From contig CALWJQ010000013.1 in NCBI GenBank assembly GCA_944381055.1, positions 57,950 to 121,949 on the forward strand: DNA of 64,000 nt, written 5' to 3'. Below, piece after piece: positions 49,670-58,672 of this stretch; positions within the stretch are counted from its first letter, which is position 1, and each line of letters opens with the position of its first letter. Below the pieces are notes generated by a model that was given only the letters and a program-made list of their open reading frames with translations, made no database searches and had not been told where the DNA came from. The translations under genes were made by a program, and so were the position numbers. Source of the stretch: an uncultured Clostridia bacterium. GTDB lineage: Bacteria > Bacillota > Clostridia > Oscillospirales > Butyricicoccaceae.

Positions 49670-51907
49670 ATGAAAAAATGGATGTCGTGGATGCTCGTCT
49701 GCGCGCTTGTGTGTTCGCTGGCCGCCGTGCCGGCAGCCGCTGCGGACGGGTCGGCTGCTGCATCAGCCGAGACGGAAGAGACTGTATGGGCCGGGTTCCC
49801 GGACGTGCAGGATCTTGAATGTCAGGAAGCCGTCGAAGCCCTGTACTCGATGGGCATTATCGGGGGCTATCCCGACGGTACATTCCGTCCGGAACAGACC
49901 ATCAACCGCGCCGAAATGGCCAAAATGGTGATTGGTGCGCTCGGGTATGACGACGGCGGGCTTGCCGTGTACACCGGCACGCTGAGCGATACGGCCGGCC
50001 ACTGGGCCGAAAGCCTGATCGGCTACGCGCAGAAAATCGGCGTCATTAAGGGCGACACCGAGGGGACTTTCCGTCCTGAAGACCCCGTGAGCTATGACGA
50101 AGCCGTCACTTTTGTGGTGCGCGCGCTCGGGTATGACGACAGCGAGCTCGAAGGCTCCTGGCCCGAAAACTGCGTGCTGCTGGCCAACGAACTGGGCATT
50201 CCCACCGGCGAAGCGGGCGGCGAGGGCGCGACCCGCGGCGACGTGTCCGTCATGCTGTACACCGCCATGCAGCTGCCGATCGGCGGCGAGGGCGAAGACA
50301 CCATGATGGCCCGCCAGAGCTTTGTTGAAGAAACGGCGGAAAACACCATTCCCTATGGCCGCCGCCTGATTTTTGAAAACGGTCTGGGCGGCGCTGTCGA
50401 AGACAGCACCGATGACATCCAGCCCTCGGCTTATTATCAGACCCCTGATTACTATACGCTGGGCAGCACTGAAAACCGCGTCATGCTGACCGGCTTTAAG
50501 ACCCAGCAGCAGTCGACCGGCTATACCTGCGGCCTGACGAGCGCCATCATGGTGCTCGAATGGTACGGGCTGCGCGGCGACCTCAACGAGATGGATCTGG
50601 TCGCCCTGCGCCAGAACGATGAGCCGGGCGCCACCACCCTGCGTCAGATGACCTATGTCTTTGACGGGCTTGAGGAAAAGCTCGGCCAGCAGTGGGACGT
50701 CTTTACCACTTATGACGTCGGCCTGACCTGGGACGAGAACGGGTATCCCGTCGTCACCGTGCCCGGCGCCGGCGAAATGACGCTGTTTGAAATGTTCCCC
50801 TATTTCCTTGAGCAGGGCAAGCCGGTCATCATCGGCTGGAACGACTGGGGCGGCCACTATCAGGTCGTCATCGGCTATGACAACATGGGCACCGAGACGA
50901 CGGCCGACGACGTCGTCATCATCGCCGATCCGTACGACACCACCGACCATCTGCAGGACGGCTACACCACCCTGTCGGCCGAACGCTTCATCTGGGACTA
51001 CTCGGTCGGCTTTGACCCGGACTTTGACTACGGCGTTTTCGTCGTCGCGTCGCCTGAAGGCTATACGTACACCCCGGCCGAAGGCTCTGACGTCGAGAGC
51101 GATCCTGAAAACAACGGCGTTTTTGACGACAGCCATGTTATCGTGCAGGAAGGCCTGGCCGAAGACATCGCCGCCATGGCCGAAACCGAGCCGTACAACG
51201 GCGATTACGGCATCTGGATGGGCTCGGACGGCCTGTCCGGCCCGGCGAGCAGCGATGTATACCGCACAGCGGATCATGACCATTCGCTGTATTACAAAGA
51301 GATCGATGCCGCTAACCTGACGTCGACCGATACGCTGACCATGCTCGAAGGCTACAAGAGCGTTCAGCAGGCCACCGAATACACCTGCGGCCTTTCGTCC
51401 ATGACGTCGGTGCTCGAATGGTACGGCCAGCGCGGCGATTTGACCGAAATCGACTTGGCCATGCTGCGTCAGAAGACCGACGGCCTGCCCGGCGCCACGG
51501 TGCAGGAAATGCTCAACGTCATCGACGGCCTCGAGGGCGAGTGGGACGTCGTTTCGAGCTATGATCTGGAAGAGAGCCAGACCGCTATGGGCCTGGCCGT
51601 CCAGGACGGCGGCGAGCTCGTCGATTTGGCCGACATATTTGCCCATTACCTTGCGCAGGGCGCGCCCGTCATGGTGCTGACCCACGAGTGGGGCGGCCAC
51701 TGGCAGGTCGTCATCGGTTATGACGACATGGGCACCGAGGCCACGCAGGACGACGTCCTCATCCTGATGGATCCGTATGACACGACCGACCACAACCAGG
51801 ACGGCTACCTCGTTGAGTCCTATGAACGCCTGGTTTATGACTGGGGCAACAGCTACGACGCTGACGTCCCCTATGCCGGCTTTGTGGTCATGCAGCCCGC
51901 CGAATAA
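49670..51907 (+). CDS. Secreted SLH protein with two C39-like cysteine peptidase domains
   Basis: 745 residues. Signal peptide (MLVCALVCSLAAVPAAAA), then SLH repeats (about 45-200: FPDVQDLECQEAVEALYSMG, GYPDGTFRPEQ, GDTEGTFRPEDPVS), then two copies of a C39-like papain-fold domain. Copy 1: Cys287 in TGYTCGL and His396 in GGHYQVVIGYD, Asp in DPYDTTDH. Copy 2: Cys573 in TEYTCGL and His677 in GGHWQVVIGYD with the same DPYDTTDH. It should sit on the cell surface; the substrate is unknown. ATG at 49670 after AAGGAGGAG. Confidence 0.88.
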   Translation: MKKWMSWMLVCALVCSLAAVPAAAADGSAAASAETEETVWAGFPDVQDLECQEAVEALYSMGIIGGYPDGTFRPEQTINRAEMAKMVIGALGYDDGGLAVYTGTLSDTAGHWAESLIGYAQKIGVIKGDTEGTFRPEDPVSYDEAVTFVVRALGYDDSELEGSWPENCVLLANELGIPTGEAGGEGATRGDVSVMLYTAMQLPIGGEGEDTMMARQSFVEETAENTIPYGRRLIFENGLGGAVEDSTDDIQPSAYYQTPDYYTLGSTENRVMLTGFKTQQQSTGYTCGLTSAIMVLEWYGLRGDLNEMDLVALRQNDEPGATTLRQMTYVFDGLEEKLGQQWDVFTTYDVGLTWDENGYPVVTVPGAGEMTLFEMFPYFLEQGKPVIIGWNDWGGHYQVVIGYDNMGTETTADDVVIIADPYDTTDHLQDGYTTLSAERFIWDYSVGFDPDFDYGVFVVASPEGYTYTPAEGSDVESDPENNGVFDDSHVIVQEGLAEDIAAMAETEPYNGDYGIWMGSDGLSGPASSDVYRTADHDHSLYYKEIDAANLTSTDTLTMLEGYKSVQQATEYTCGLSSMTSVLEWYGQRGDLTEIDLAMLRQKTDGLPGATVQEMLNVIDGLEGEWDVVSSYDLEESQTAMGLAVQDGGELVDLADIFAHYLAQGAPVMVLTHEWGGHWQVVIGYDDMGTEATQDDVLILMDPYDTTDHNQDGYLVESYERLVYDWGNSYDADVPYAGFVVMQPAE

Positions 51908-51917
51908 GAAATTGCGT

Positions 51918-51947
51918 AAAAGCCCGGTCCGTCGGACCGGGCTTTTT
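51918..51947 (+). terminator. Terminator after the SLH-peptidase gene
   Basis: AAAAGCCCGGTCC / GGACCGGGCTTTTT, 3-base loop. Confidence 0.9.
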
Positions 51948-51989
51948 GTGTTTTCAGACGGTGTCCCGGAAAAACTAAGTTCACCCCCC

Positions 51990-52018
51990 TTGCCACGATG
52001 CGGCAGCTGTGTTATAGT
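51990..52018 (+). promoter_or_regulatory. Promoter of the arginase gene
   Basis: TTGCCA (51990-51995), 17-bp spacer, TATAGT (52013-52018). Confidence 0.7.
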
Positions 52019-52058
52019 ATATACAAAATATGCATTTAATGAATAAAGGAGCGAGATC

Positions 52059-52952
52059 ATGCAGCAGGGCAAAAAAGTGGACGTGATCGGGATACAGATG
52101 GATCTTGGCGCATCGCGCCGCGGGGTCAACATGGGGCCGTCGGCCATCCGGTATTCTAACCTTGTGGAAAAAATGAAGGATCTGGGGCTGTCGCCGCGCG
52201 ACTGTGGGGACATCATTCCCCGGATCCCGCAGGACGAAGGCGAAGTATCCATGCGGCACGCGCGCGAAATCAACGAGGCCAACGAGCGGCTGTACCGCGC
52301 GGTCAGAGAGAGCCTGCGCGCGGGCGCGATGCCCGTGGTGCTGGGCGGCGACCACTGCGTTGCGGCCGGGAGCATTCCGGCGGCCGCCGAAGAACTGGGC
52401 GAAATCGGGGTCATCTGGATTGACGCGCACGGCGATTTCAACAATGACAAAAGCACGCCCAGCGGCAACATGCACGGAATGCCGCTGTCGGCCGTCTGCG
52501 GCTGCGGGCCCGAGGCAATGGTATCCTTTTCAAAAGCCCGCATCCGGCCGAAACATGTGGCGCAGGTCGGTGCGCGAGACCTGGATGCAGCCGAGCGGCA
52601 GCGCCTGCGGGAAAACGGGGTGTCGGTTTTTTCCATCAGCGACATCGACAAGCTGGGCATGGCCGAGGTCATGCGGCGCGCCATCGCCGTGGCCGGCGGC
52701 GGAACCCGGGGCATCCACCTGAGCTTCGACGTCGACGCCATCACGCCCGAAGCGGCGCCCGGCGTCGGAACGCCGGTACACAGCGGGCTGACCGTGCGCG
52801 AAGCTTTCCTGGCCGCCGAAATGCTGGCCGAGTCGGGGCGGGTCGTGTCGCTCGACATGGTCGAGGTCAACCCCATGCTCGACGCCTTCAATAAAACCGG
52901 CGCGCTGGCGTGCGAGCTGATTTTGTCGGTGCTGGGGAAGACGGTTTACTGA
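52059..52952 (+). CDS. rocF: Arginase
   Basis: 297 residues, usual for bacterial arginase. The binuclear Mn site motifs are VVLGGDHCV, WIDAHGDFNN and SFDVDAITP. The substrate-recognition segment reads NNDKSTPSGNMHGMP, which favours arginase over agmatinase. It gives ornithine and urea, feeding the D-ornithine operon that starts 281 bp downstream. ATG after AAGGAGCGAG. Confidence 0.94.
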   Translation: MQQGKKVDVIGIQMDLGASRRGVNMGPSAIRYSNLVEKMKDLGLSPRDCGDIIPRIPQDEGEVSMRHAREINEANERLYRAVRESLRAGAMPVVLGGDHCVAAGSIPAAAEELGEIGVIWIDAHGDFNNDKSTPSGNMHGMPLSAVCGCGPEAMVSFSKARIRPKHVAQVGARDLDAAERQRLRENGVSVFSISDIDKLGMAEVMRRAIAVAGGGTRGIHLSFDVDAITPEAAPGVGTPVHSGLTVREAFLAAEMLAESGRVVSLDMVEVNPMLDAFNKTGALACELILSVLGKTVY

Positions 52953-52993
52953 ACCCCTGAATTGTAAAAAGTCATTTTTTTGAGCCAAGGGGG

Positions 52994-53022
52994 TTGTCAA
53001 ACAGACAGAAATGCGCTAAAAT
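52994..53022 (+). promoter_or_regulatory. Promoter of the D-ornithine degradation operon
   Basis: TTGTCA (52994-52999), 17-bp spacer, TAAAAT (53017-53022). Confidence 0.65.
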
Positions 53023-53029
53023 AAAATCA

Positions 53030-53172
53030 GAAACGCAGGGAGGAAAGGGCCTGCTTAATCTGTACACCACGTTTTGACGGTTTTGCCGCTGTCACTGTGT
53101 GCGCTGTGCAGAGCGCCCTTGAAAGCCATGCCATACGCATTTTGCAAAACCGTCCTTTTGGGCGGTTTTTTT
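53030..53172 (+). promoter_or_regulatory. Ornithine operon leader with antiterminator/terminator switch (class unknown)
   Basis: GACGGTTTTGC at 53076-53086 is the perfect complement of GCAAAACCGTC at 53144-53154, which is also the left arm of the terminator at 53146-53172. Between them lies a GCGCT/AGCGC hairpin (53101-53116); upstream is a GCAGG...CCTGC hairpin (about 53035-53054). The layout is that of a riboswitch or protein-controlled attenuator. I do not see cobalamin-box, lysine, glycine or T-box consensus elements. Confidence 0.6.
53146..53172 (+). terminator. Intrinsic terminator in the ornithine operon leader
   Basis: AAAACCGTCC, TTTT loop, GGGCGGTTTT then TTT; 10-bp stem, about 60 bases before the ord start. 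Confidence 0.8.
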
Positions 53173-53233
53173 GCGCCCATTTTCATTCTAAAAGTGAATA
53201 TAATGAATATTTTAAAAACACAGGAGGAACAGT

Positions 53234-54298
53234 ATGAAAAACGTCAAAGTAGCGGTCTGGGGCTTCGGCGCCATGGGATCGGGCATTGTGCGCGCCCTGC
53301 TGACCAAAAAGGGCGTCGATGTTGTCGGCGTGTGCGATCTGCACCCGCAAAGGGTCGGCAAGAGCATTTTTGAGGTGCTGGGCGCGGATCGCGGCGATCG
53401 CGCCGACGTCATTGTCAACGCCGACATTGATGAGGTCGTGCGCGCCGGCGAGTGCGACGTCTGCGTCATCGCTACCGATTCCTTTACCGCCAAAGTGTTC
53501 GATAAGGTGCTGCGCATTGTCGGCAAGGGCGTCAACGTTGTCACTACGGCCGAGGAAATGGCTTACCCCAAAGCGGGCGAGCCCGAGCTGGCCGCCAAAA
53601 TGGACGCGGCCGCGCGCGAGCATGGGGTTTCGGTGCTGGGCACCGGCGTCAACCCCGGGCTCATCATGGACGTGCTGGCGTTGTGCCTGTCGGGCGGCAT
53701 GACCGACGTCGAGTCGGTACAGTGCCGCAGGGTCAACAGCCTGAGCCCCTTCGGCCCGGCCGTGATGGAAGAGCAGGGCGTCGGCTTGCCGGTCGCCGAG
53801 TTTGAAAAGCGCGTCAAGGACGGCACGATGGCCGGCCACGTCGGCTTTAAAGAAAGCGTCTACATGATGGACGAGGCGCTGGGTCTGGGCGTCGACCATT
53901 TTGAGCAGCAGATGAAGCCCATCGTCACCACCATCGACCGCCGCTCCCCCTACGGGTTCGCCAAAGCGGGCGACGTTGCCGGCGTCAACATGACCGGCCA
54001 GGGCACTCGGGACGGCAAGGTCGTCATCGACATGATCCATCCGCAGCAGATCGAACCCGAAGCCGAGGGCACGCACACCGGCGACTATATTGTTTTGAAG
54101 GGATCGCCCAATATTTCGATGGAGATCCGCCCCGAAGTCGACGGCGGCATCGGCACCATCGCCATGTGCATCAACATGATTCCCCACGTTATCAACGCCC
54201 GTCCCGGCCTGCGCACCATGATCGATTTGCCGGTGCCGCACGCCATTATGGGCGACTATCGGGATTTGATCGACGAAGAACGCAAAATCGTCAAGTAA
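53234..54298 (+). CDS. ord: 2,4-diaminopentanoate dehydrogenase
   Basis: 354 residues. Rossmann motif WGFGAMGSGIVRALL at the N-terminus, then DAP-dehydrogenase-like features (VCDLHPQRVGKS, VVTTAEEMAYP, GTGVNPGLIMDVLAL). It oxidises and deaminates 2,4-diaminopentanoate to 2-amino-4-oxopentanoate with NAD(P)+ in clostridial ornithine fermentation. ATG after AGGAGGAAC. First gene of the operon; the order ord-ortA-ortB-oraS-oraE matches known clusters. Confidence 0.95.
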   Translation: MKNVKVAVWGFGAMGSGIVRALLTKKGVDVVGVCDLHPQRVGKSIFEVLGADRGDRADVIVNADIDEVVRAGECDVCVIATDSFTAKVFDKVLRIVGKGVNVVTTAEEMAYPKAGEPELAAKMDAAAREHGVSVLGTGVNPGLIMDVLALCLSGGMTDVESVQCRRVNSLSPFGPAVMEEQGVGLPVAEFEKRVKDGTMAGHVGFKESVYMMDEALGLGVDHFEQQMKPIVTTIDRRSPYGFAKAGDVAGVNMTGQGTRDGKVVIDMIHPQQIEPEAEGTHTGDYIVLKGSPNISMEIRPEVDGGIGTIAMCINMIPHVINARPGLRTMIDLPVPHAIMGDYRDLIDEERKIVK

Positions 54299-54310
54299 GG
54301 AGGCTTTACC

Positions 54311-54616
54311 GTGGCAAAGAAAAACGACTGGGTGCGCATCCACCGCAACGTGCTGGAAGCAAAGGAGCGCACGGGCAAGCTGCCCGACGACACCAAGCAT
54401 GTGCCGCTTGAGATGTGGGTCAAGGGCCACCTTGTCAATGAAACCGCCGAAATCGGCGACGAAGTCACCATCATCACCCGCGTGGGCCGTCAGGAGCACG
54501 GGACGCTCATCGAGGTCAATCCGTTTTATCAGCTCGATTACGGCGAGTATGTGCCCGAAATCACCGCGATCGAGGATCAGCTTCGCGCGGCGCTGTTTGG
54601 AGGGAATGAAAAATGA
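54311..54616 (+). CDS. ortA: 2-amino-4-oxopentanoate thiolase subunit OrtA
   Basis: 101 residues, GTG start at 54311 after AAGGAGG. A small protein with DWVRIHRNVLEAKERT and PLEMWVKGHL, matching OrtA. With OrtB it cleaves 2-amino-4-oxopentanoate with CoA to acetyl-CoA and alanine. It lies 12 bases after ord and overlaps ortB by four bases. Confidence 0.93.
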   Translation: MAKKNDWVRIHRNVLEAKERTGKLPDDTKHVPLEMWVKGHLVNETAEIGDEVTIITRVGRQEHGTLIEVNPFYQLDYGEYVPEITAIEDQLRAALFGGNEK

Positions 54617-56034
54617 TCGTTGACAGAAGTTATCAGGCCGTCACCGGCCGCATGGCCCAGATCATTGAAAACGCCATGGGCGTGGATTATAAAAAGTACG
54701 AGTCGGGCTCTATCGCCTTTGACTACGAAGCCATGATGAACGACACCGGGTATTCGCTCGAAGACATCATCAGGATCCAGCGCACCTTTAACGTGGGCAA
54801 CACCCCCATTTTCGAGCTGCGCAACCTGACGGCCCTGGCGCGCAAATGCGCCGGCCCGGGCAAGGGGGCCCGCATTTTCATCAAGGACGAGGCCGCCAAC
54901 CCGGCGGGCAGCTTTAAAGAGCGGCGCGCTGCGACGTCGGTGTACCACGCCAAGAAAATGGGGTACAAGGGCGTCATTGCCGCCACATCGGGCAACTACG
55001 GCGCAGCCGTGGCGTCACAGGCCGCCATGCAGGGCCTGAAGTGCCTGATTGTACAGGAATGCTACGATTCACACGGCGTCGGCCAGCCCGAAATCATCGA
55101 AAAGGCGCGCAAGTGCGAAGCGCTGGGCGCCGAAGTTTTGCAGCTGACCGTCGGCCCCGAGCTCTTTTACGAGACCCTGATGATGCTCGAGGACACCGGC
55201 TACTTCAACGCCAGCCTGTACAGCGCCTTTGGCGTTTCGGGCGTCGAGACGCTGGGCTGGGAGCTGGGGCATCAGTTCCTTGAGCAGTGCGGCCGCCACC
55301 CGGACGTCGTCGTGTGCGCCAACGCCGGCGGCGGCAACCTGACGGGCACGGCGCGCGGCCTGCGCAAGGCCGGCTGCCCGGCAAAGGTCGTCGCGGCGTC
55401 GGTCGACCTTAAGGGCCTGCACATGGCCAGCGACGTGCAGTTTAACAAAAAGTCCTTTACCACCGCCCACACCGGATTCGGCGTGCCCTACGCCACCGAC
55501 CCCGACCACAGCGACGTGCCGCGTTCGGCCGCCCGCCCGCTGCGGTACATGGACCGTTATGTCACCGTCAAGCAGGGCGAGGTCTTTTATATCACCGAAG
55601 CGCTGGCCACGCTCGAAGGCATGGAAAAGGGCCCGGCCGGCAACACCAGTCTGGCCGCCGCTTTTTCGCTGGCGCAGGAAATGGACGAGGATCAGATCAT
55701 CGTCGCCCAGGAAACCGAATACACCGGCGCGGGCAAGCACATCCAGCCCCAGTTGTCCTTTGCGCGCAGAAATGGCATCGAGCTGCTCTTCGGCGACCCG
55801 GGTCAGGAAGTGCCGGGCAAAAACATCATCTTCCCGGCGCGGCCCGAACTTTTAAAGGCGCGCGATTCCGACCTGGCGCACATGCGCCGTTCGCTGATCA
55901 AACGGCAGATCCGCGGCGTCGGGACGCTGTGCGGTGCGGATCTTGATTACCTGGCCGCCGAGACCAATACCGACCGCGCTTGGGTCGAAAAGACCGTAGA
56001 GGAGATCCGGAGGGAACAGAATGAAGCGAAATGA
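54613..56034 (+). CDS. ortB: 2-amino-4-oxopentanoate thiolase subunit OrtB
   Basis: 473 residues, threonine-synthase-like PLP fold. The PLP lysine is in NPAGSFKERRA, the phosphate loop is near VCANAGGGNLTG, and SGNYGAAVASQAAMQG binds substrate. It is the catalytic subunit working with OrtA. ATG overlaps the ortA stop; its end overlaps oraS by 14 bases. Confidence 0.95.
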   Translation: MIVDRSYQAVTGRMAQIIENAMGVDYKKYESGSIAFDYEAMMNDTGYSLEDIIRIQRTFNVGNTPIFELRNLTALARKCAGPGKGARIFIKDEAANPAGSFKERRAATSVYHAKKMGYKGVIAATSGNYGAAVASQAAMQGLKCLIVQECYDSHGVGQPEIIEKARKCEALGAEVLQLTVGPELFYETLMMLEDTGYFNASLYSAFGVSGVETLGWELGHQFLEQCGRHPDVVVCANAGGGNLTGTARGLRKAGCPAKVVAASVDLKGLHMASDVQFNKKSFTTAHTGFGVPYATDPDHSDVPRSAARPLRYMDRYVTVKQGEVFYITEALATLEGMEKGPAGNTSLAAAFSLAQEMDEDQIIVAQETEYTGAGKHIQPQLSFARRNGIELLFGDPGQEVPGKNIIFPARPELLKARDSDLAHMRRSLIKRQIRGVGTLCGADLDYLAAETNTDRAWVEKTVEEIRREQNEAK

Positions 56035-56386
56035 CGATTTTGAGACCCGGCGCGCCCATCTGGCCGGGATGAGCGACGACGAGCTCAAGGCGTATTTCTG
56101 GGAGCTGGCCGGCAGGCTGACCGAGCCGCTTCTCAAGATGGGGCGCGAGTATACCTCGCCGTCCATCGAACGGTCGGTGCTTTTGCGCATGGGCTTTTCC
56201 TCGCTCGAGGTCAAGCCCATTGTGGACACGGCCATTGAAAAGAACCTGATCGCCCACGGCGCGGGCAACATTGTGTACCGCGTGTCCCGCGAAACCGGGC
56301 TGGGCATCCGCGAAACGGGGCTCAAGCTGGCGCAGGGCGAGCTGTGGGACAAGGCGGCCGAGCTCTTTGAGGAGGTGCGCGCATGA
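56021..56386 (+). CDS. oraS: D-ornithine 4,5-aminomutase small subunit
   Basis: 121 residues, matching OraS in length and sequence (YTSPSIERSVLLRMGFSS). It pairs with OraE in the adenosylcobalamin- and PLP-dependent mutase that converts D-ornithine to 2,4-diaminopentanoate. It overlaps the ortB end and the oraE start (four bases). Confidence 0.95.
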   Translation: MKRNDDFETRRAHLAGMSDDELKAYFWELAGRLTEPLLKMGREYTSPSIERSVLLRMGFSSLEVKPIVDTAIEKNLIAHGAGNIVYRVSRETGLGIRETGLKLAQGELWDKAAELFEEVRA

Positions 56387-58605
56387 GCGACTACAAGCTG
56401 AAGATGGATGAAAAGATCGACGTCGAGGCCATTTTGGACGACCTGGAACACTATGTGCCAAAAAAACGTCCGTGGACATGGCGCAAGCCGGTCGAGGATC
56501 TCGAAATGGGCGGCTTCCATTACCAGGACATGTCCGAGCCGCTCAGCGAATCGGTGCCCCTGCCGTCGGCCAAATATTTCGGCAATATCGACCCGCAGGG
56601 CCGCTGGAGCATCACGACGGAAATCGCATCCGGGCGGTTTGAAGACGACATCCGCCGTATGCGCATGGCGGCGCATCACGGCGCGGATCATATCATGGTC
56701 ATCCGTACGGCCGGGCAGAGCCACTATGACGGCTTGATCGAGGGCACGCCGCAGGGCATGGGCGGCGTACCCATCACCCGCAAACAGGTGCGCGCCCAGC
56801 GCCGCGCCCTTGACCTGATTGAAGAAGAGGTCGGACGCCCCATCAATTACCATTCCTACGTTTCGGGCGTTGCGGGCCCGGACATCGCCGTCATGTTCTG
56901 CGAAGAGGGCGTGGCCGGAGCGCATCAGGACCCGCAGTACAACGTCATTTACCGCAATATCAACATGATCCGTTCCTTTGTCGACGCCTGCGAGAGCAAG
57001 CGGATCATGGCATACGGCGGCATTTTGCAGATCGACGGGGCGCACAACGCCAACGCCACCGCGCGCGAAGCGTGGAAGGTCATGCCCGAACTGATGGTTC
57101 AGCATGCCATTAACGCCAGCTTTTCGAGCGCAGTGGGCATCAAAAAAGAGAACATCGCCCTGTCGACCGTCCCGCCCACGGCGCCCCCGGCGCCCTGCCT
57201 GCACATCGACCTGCCCTATGCCGTGGCGCTGCGCGAGCTTTTTTCCGAGTACAAGATGCGCGCGCAGATGAACACGAAGTATATGGAAAGCTCGACGCGC
57301 GAAGCGACGGTCACCCATGTGCTCAATCTGCTGGTCAGCAAGCTGACGCGGGCTGACATCCAGTCGACCATCACGCCCGACGAAGGCCGCAACGTGCCGT
57401 GGCACATCTACAACGTCGAAGCGTGCGACACGGCCAAGCAGGTCATCGCCGGCATGGACGGGCTGATGGAAATGGTCGAGCTGAAAAAAGACGGGTATCT
57501 GCGTGAAAAGGCCCGCGAGCTCAAAGAGCGCGCCGTGCTCTTTATGGAAGAAATGCTTGAAGCGGGCGGGTATTTCGCCGCGGTCGAGCAGGGATTTTTC
57601 GTCGACAGCGGCTGCTACCCCGAGCGCAACGGCGACGGCATTGCCCGCGAAATTGCGGGCGGCGTCGGCGCGGGCACGGTGTTCAAGCGCGCCGAAGACT
57701 ATATGGCCCCCGTCACGGCGCACTACGGCTACAACAACGTCGCCCAGTACGATGAAAAGGCGGTGGACAATCCGTCCAGCCTGATCGGCGGCTGTACTTT
57801 TGAGTGCCCGGAAAAGATCATCTATATCGACGAGCTCGACGAGGAAGACAACGTCAATGCCCGCCTCGAAGAAAAGCGCGAGTTTTTAAGCGGAAAAAAA
57901 GTCATGCCGGAAATGGAATGGCGGGCCGACGGCATCGTTGTTCTGACCATGTTCCTGCCCCTGGAGCGCCGCGCCGCCGAAGCGGCTGCGCTGGCCATCG
58001 CCCAAAGGCTCAACCTCGTCGAGTGCGAAGTGATTCACCGCGAGATCATGCAGCAGGCTGAAGGCACCCGCGTCGAGGTGCGCGGCAAGGTCCCCTTTGC
58101 CATCGACGCCGACAGCCTGGTCATCCCGCCCGAGCCCGAAGTCATGAGCGACGACGAGATCCGCGCCGAAATCGAGGCGCATCCGCTGACCGTCGTCTGC
58201 GGCACGGTCGGCGAGGACGAACACTCGGTCGGCCTGCGCGAGATCATTGACATCAAGCACGGCGGCATTGAAAAATACGGCATCAAGGTGCATTACCTGG
58301 GCACCTCCGTGCCGGTGGAAAAGCTGCTGCAGGCCGCCGTCGAGACCAACGCCGAAGTCGTCATGGCGTCGGTCATCATCAGCCACGACGACATCCACTA
58401 CAAAAACATCGCCGCCATCGACAAGCTGGCCCGTGAAATGGGCATCCGCGACAAGATCATCTTTATCGCGGGCGGAACCCAAGTCACGCCCGAGCTGGCC
58501 GTTAAGGCGGGCGCCGACGCCGGTTTTGGCCGCGGGTCCAAGGGGATTCATAACGCGACCTTTATCGTCAAGGAGCGCCGCCGCCGCAGAGGAGAGGAGT
58601 CGTAA
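56383..58605 (+). CDS. oraE: D-ornithine 4,5-aminomutase large subunit
   Basis: 740 residues. An N-terminal TIM-barrel region (about 60-500) is followed by a C-terminal Rossmann-like cobalamin domain with the DxHxxG motif: Asp612, His614, Gly617. A lysine shortly after it (Lys625 in DIKHGG) is the likely PLP aldimine residue by position. Moves the terminal amino group of D-ornithine. ATG overlaps the oraS stop. Confidence 0.96.
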   Translation: MSDYKLKMDEKIDVEAILDDLEHYVPKKRPWTWRKPVEDLEMGGFHYQDMSEPLSESVPLPSAKYFGNIDPQGRWSITTEIASGRFEDDIRRMRMAAHHGADHIMVIRTAGQSHYDGLIEGTPQGMGGVPITRKQVRAQRRALDLIEEEVGRPINYHSYVSGVAGPDIAVMFCEEGVAGAHQDPQYNVIYRNINMIRSFVDACESKRIMAYGGILQIDGAHNANATAREAWKVMPELMVQHAINASFSSAVGIKKENIALSTVPPTAPPAPCLHIDLPYAVALRELFSEYKMRAQMNTKYMESSTREATVTHVLNLLVSKLTRADIQSTITPDEGRNVPWHIYNVEACDTAKQVIAGMDGLMEMVELKKDGYLREKARELKERAVLFMEEMLEAGGYFAAVEQGFFVDSGCYPERNGDGIAREIAGGVGAGTVFKRAEDYMAPVTAHYGYNNVAQYDEKAVDNPSSLIGGCTFECPEKIIYIDELDEEDNVNARLEEKREFLSGKKVMPEMEWRADGIVVLTMFLPLERRAAEAAALAIAQRLNLVECEVIHREIMQQAEGTRVEVRGKVPFAIDADSLVIPPEPEVMSDDEIRAEIEAHPLTVVCGTVGEDEHSVGLREIIDIKHGGIEKYGIKVHYLGTSVPVEKLLQAAVETNAEVVMASVIISHDDIHYKNIAAIDKLAREMGIRDKIIFIAGGTQVTPELAVKAGADAGFGRGSKGIHNATFIVKERRRRRGEES

Positions 58606-58672
58606 GGGAAAAGGGCGGCCTGCCGAATGCGGCGGGCCGCCCGCATATCCCCCACGCTAAAGGAGGATTTTG

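Noticed and set aside
49763..52891. 1042-residue minus-strand ORF spanning the SLH-peptidase and arginase genes
   Set aside because: Longest open frame of the window, but it runs through a terminator and a promoter and is antisense to two strongly supported genes.
53030..53145. Cobalamin riboswitch before the B12-dependent mutase operon
   Set aside because: I could not find the B12-box or the conserved GCCACTG-type core; the aptamer class stays unknown.
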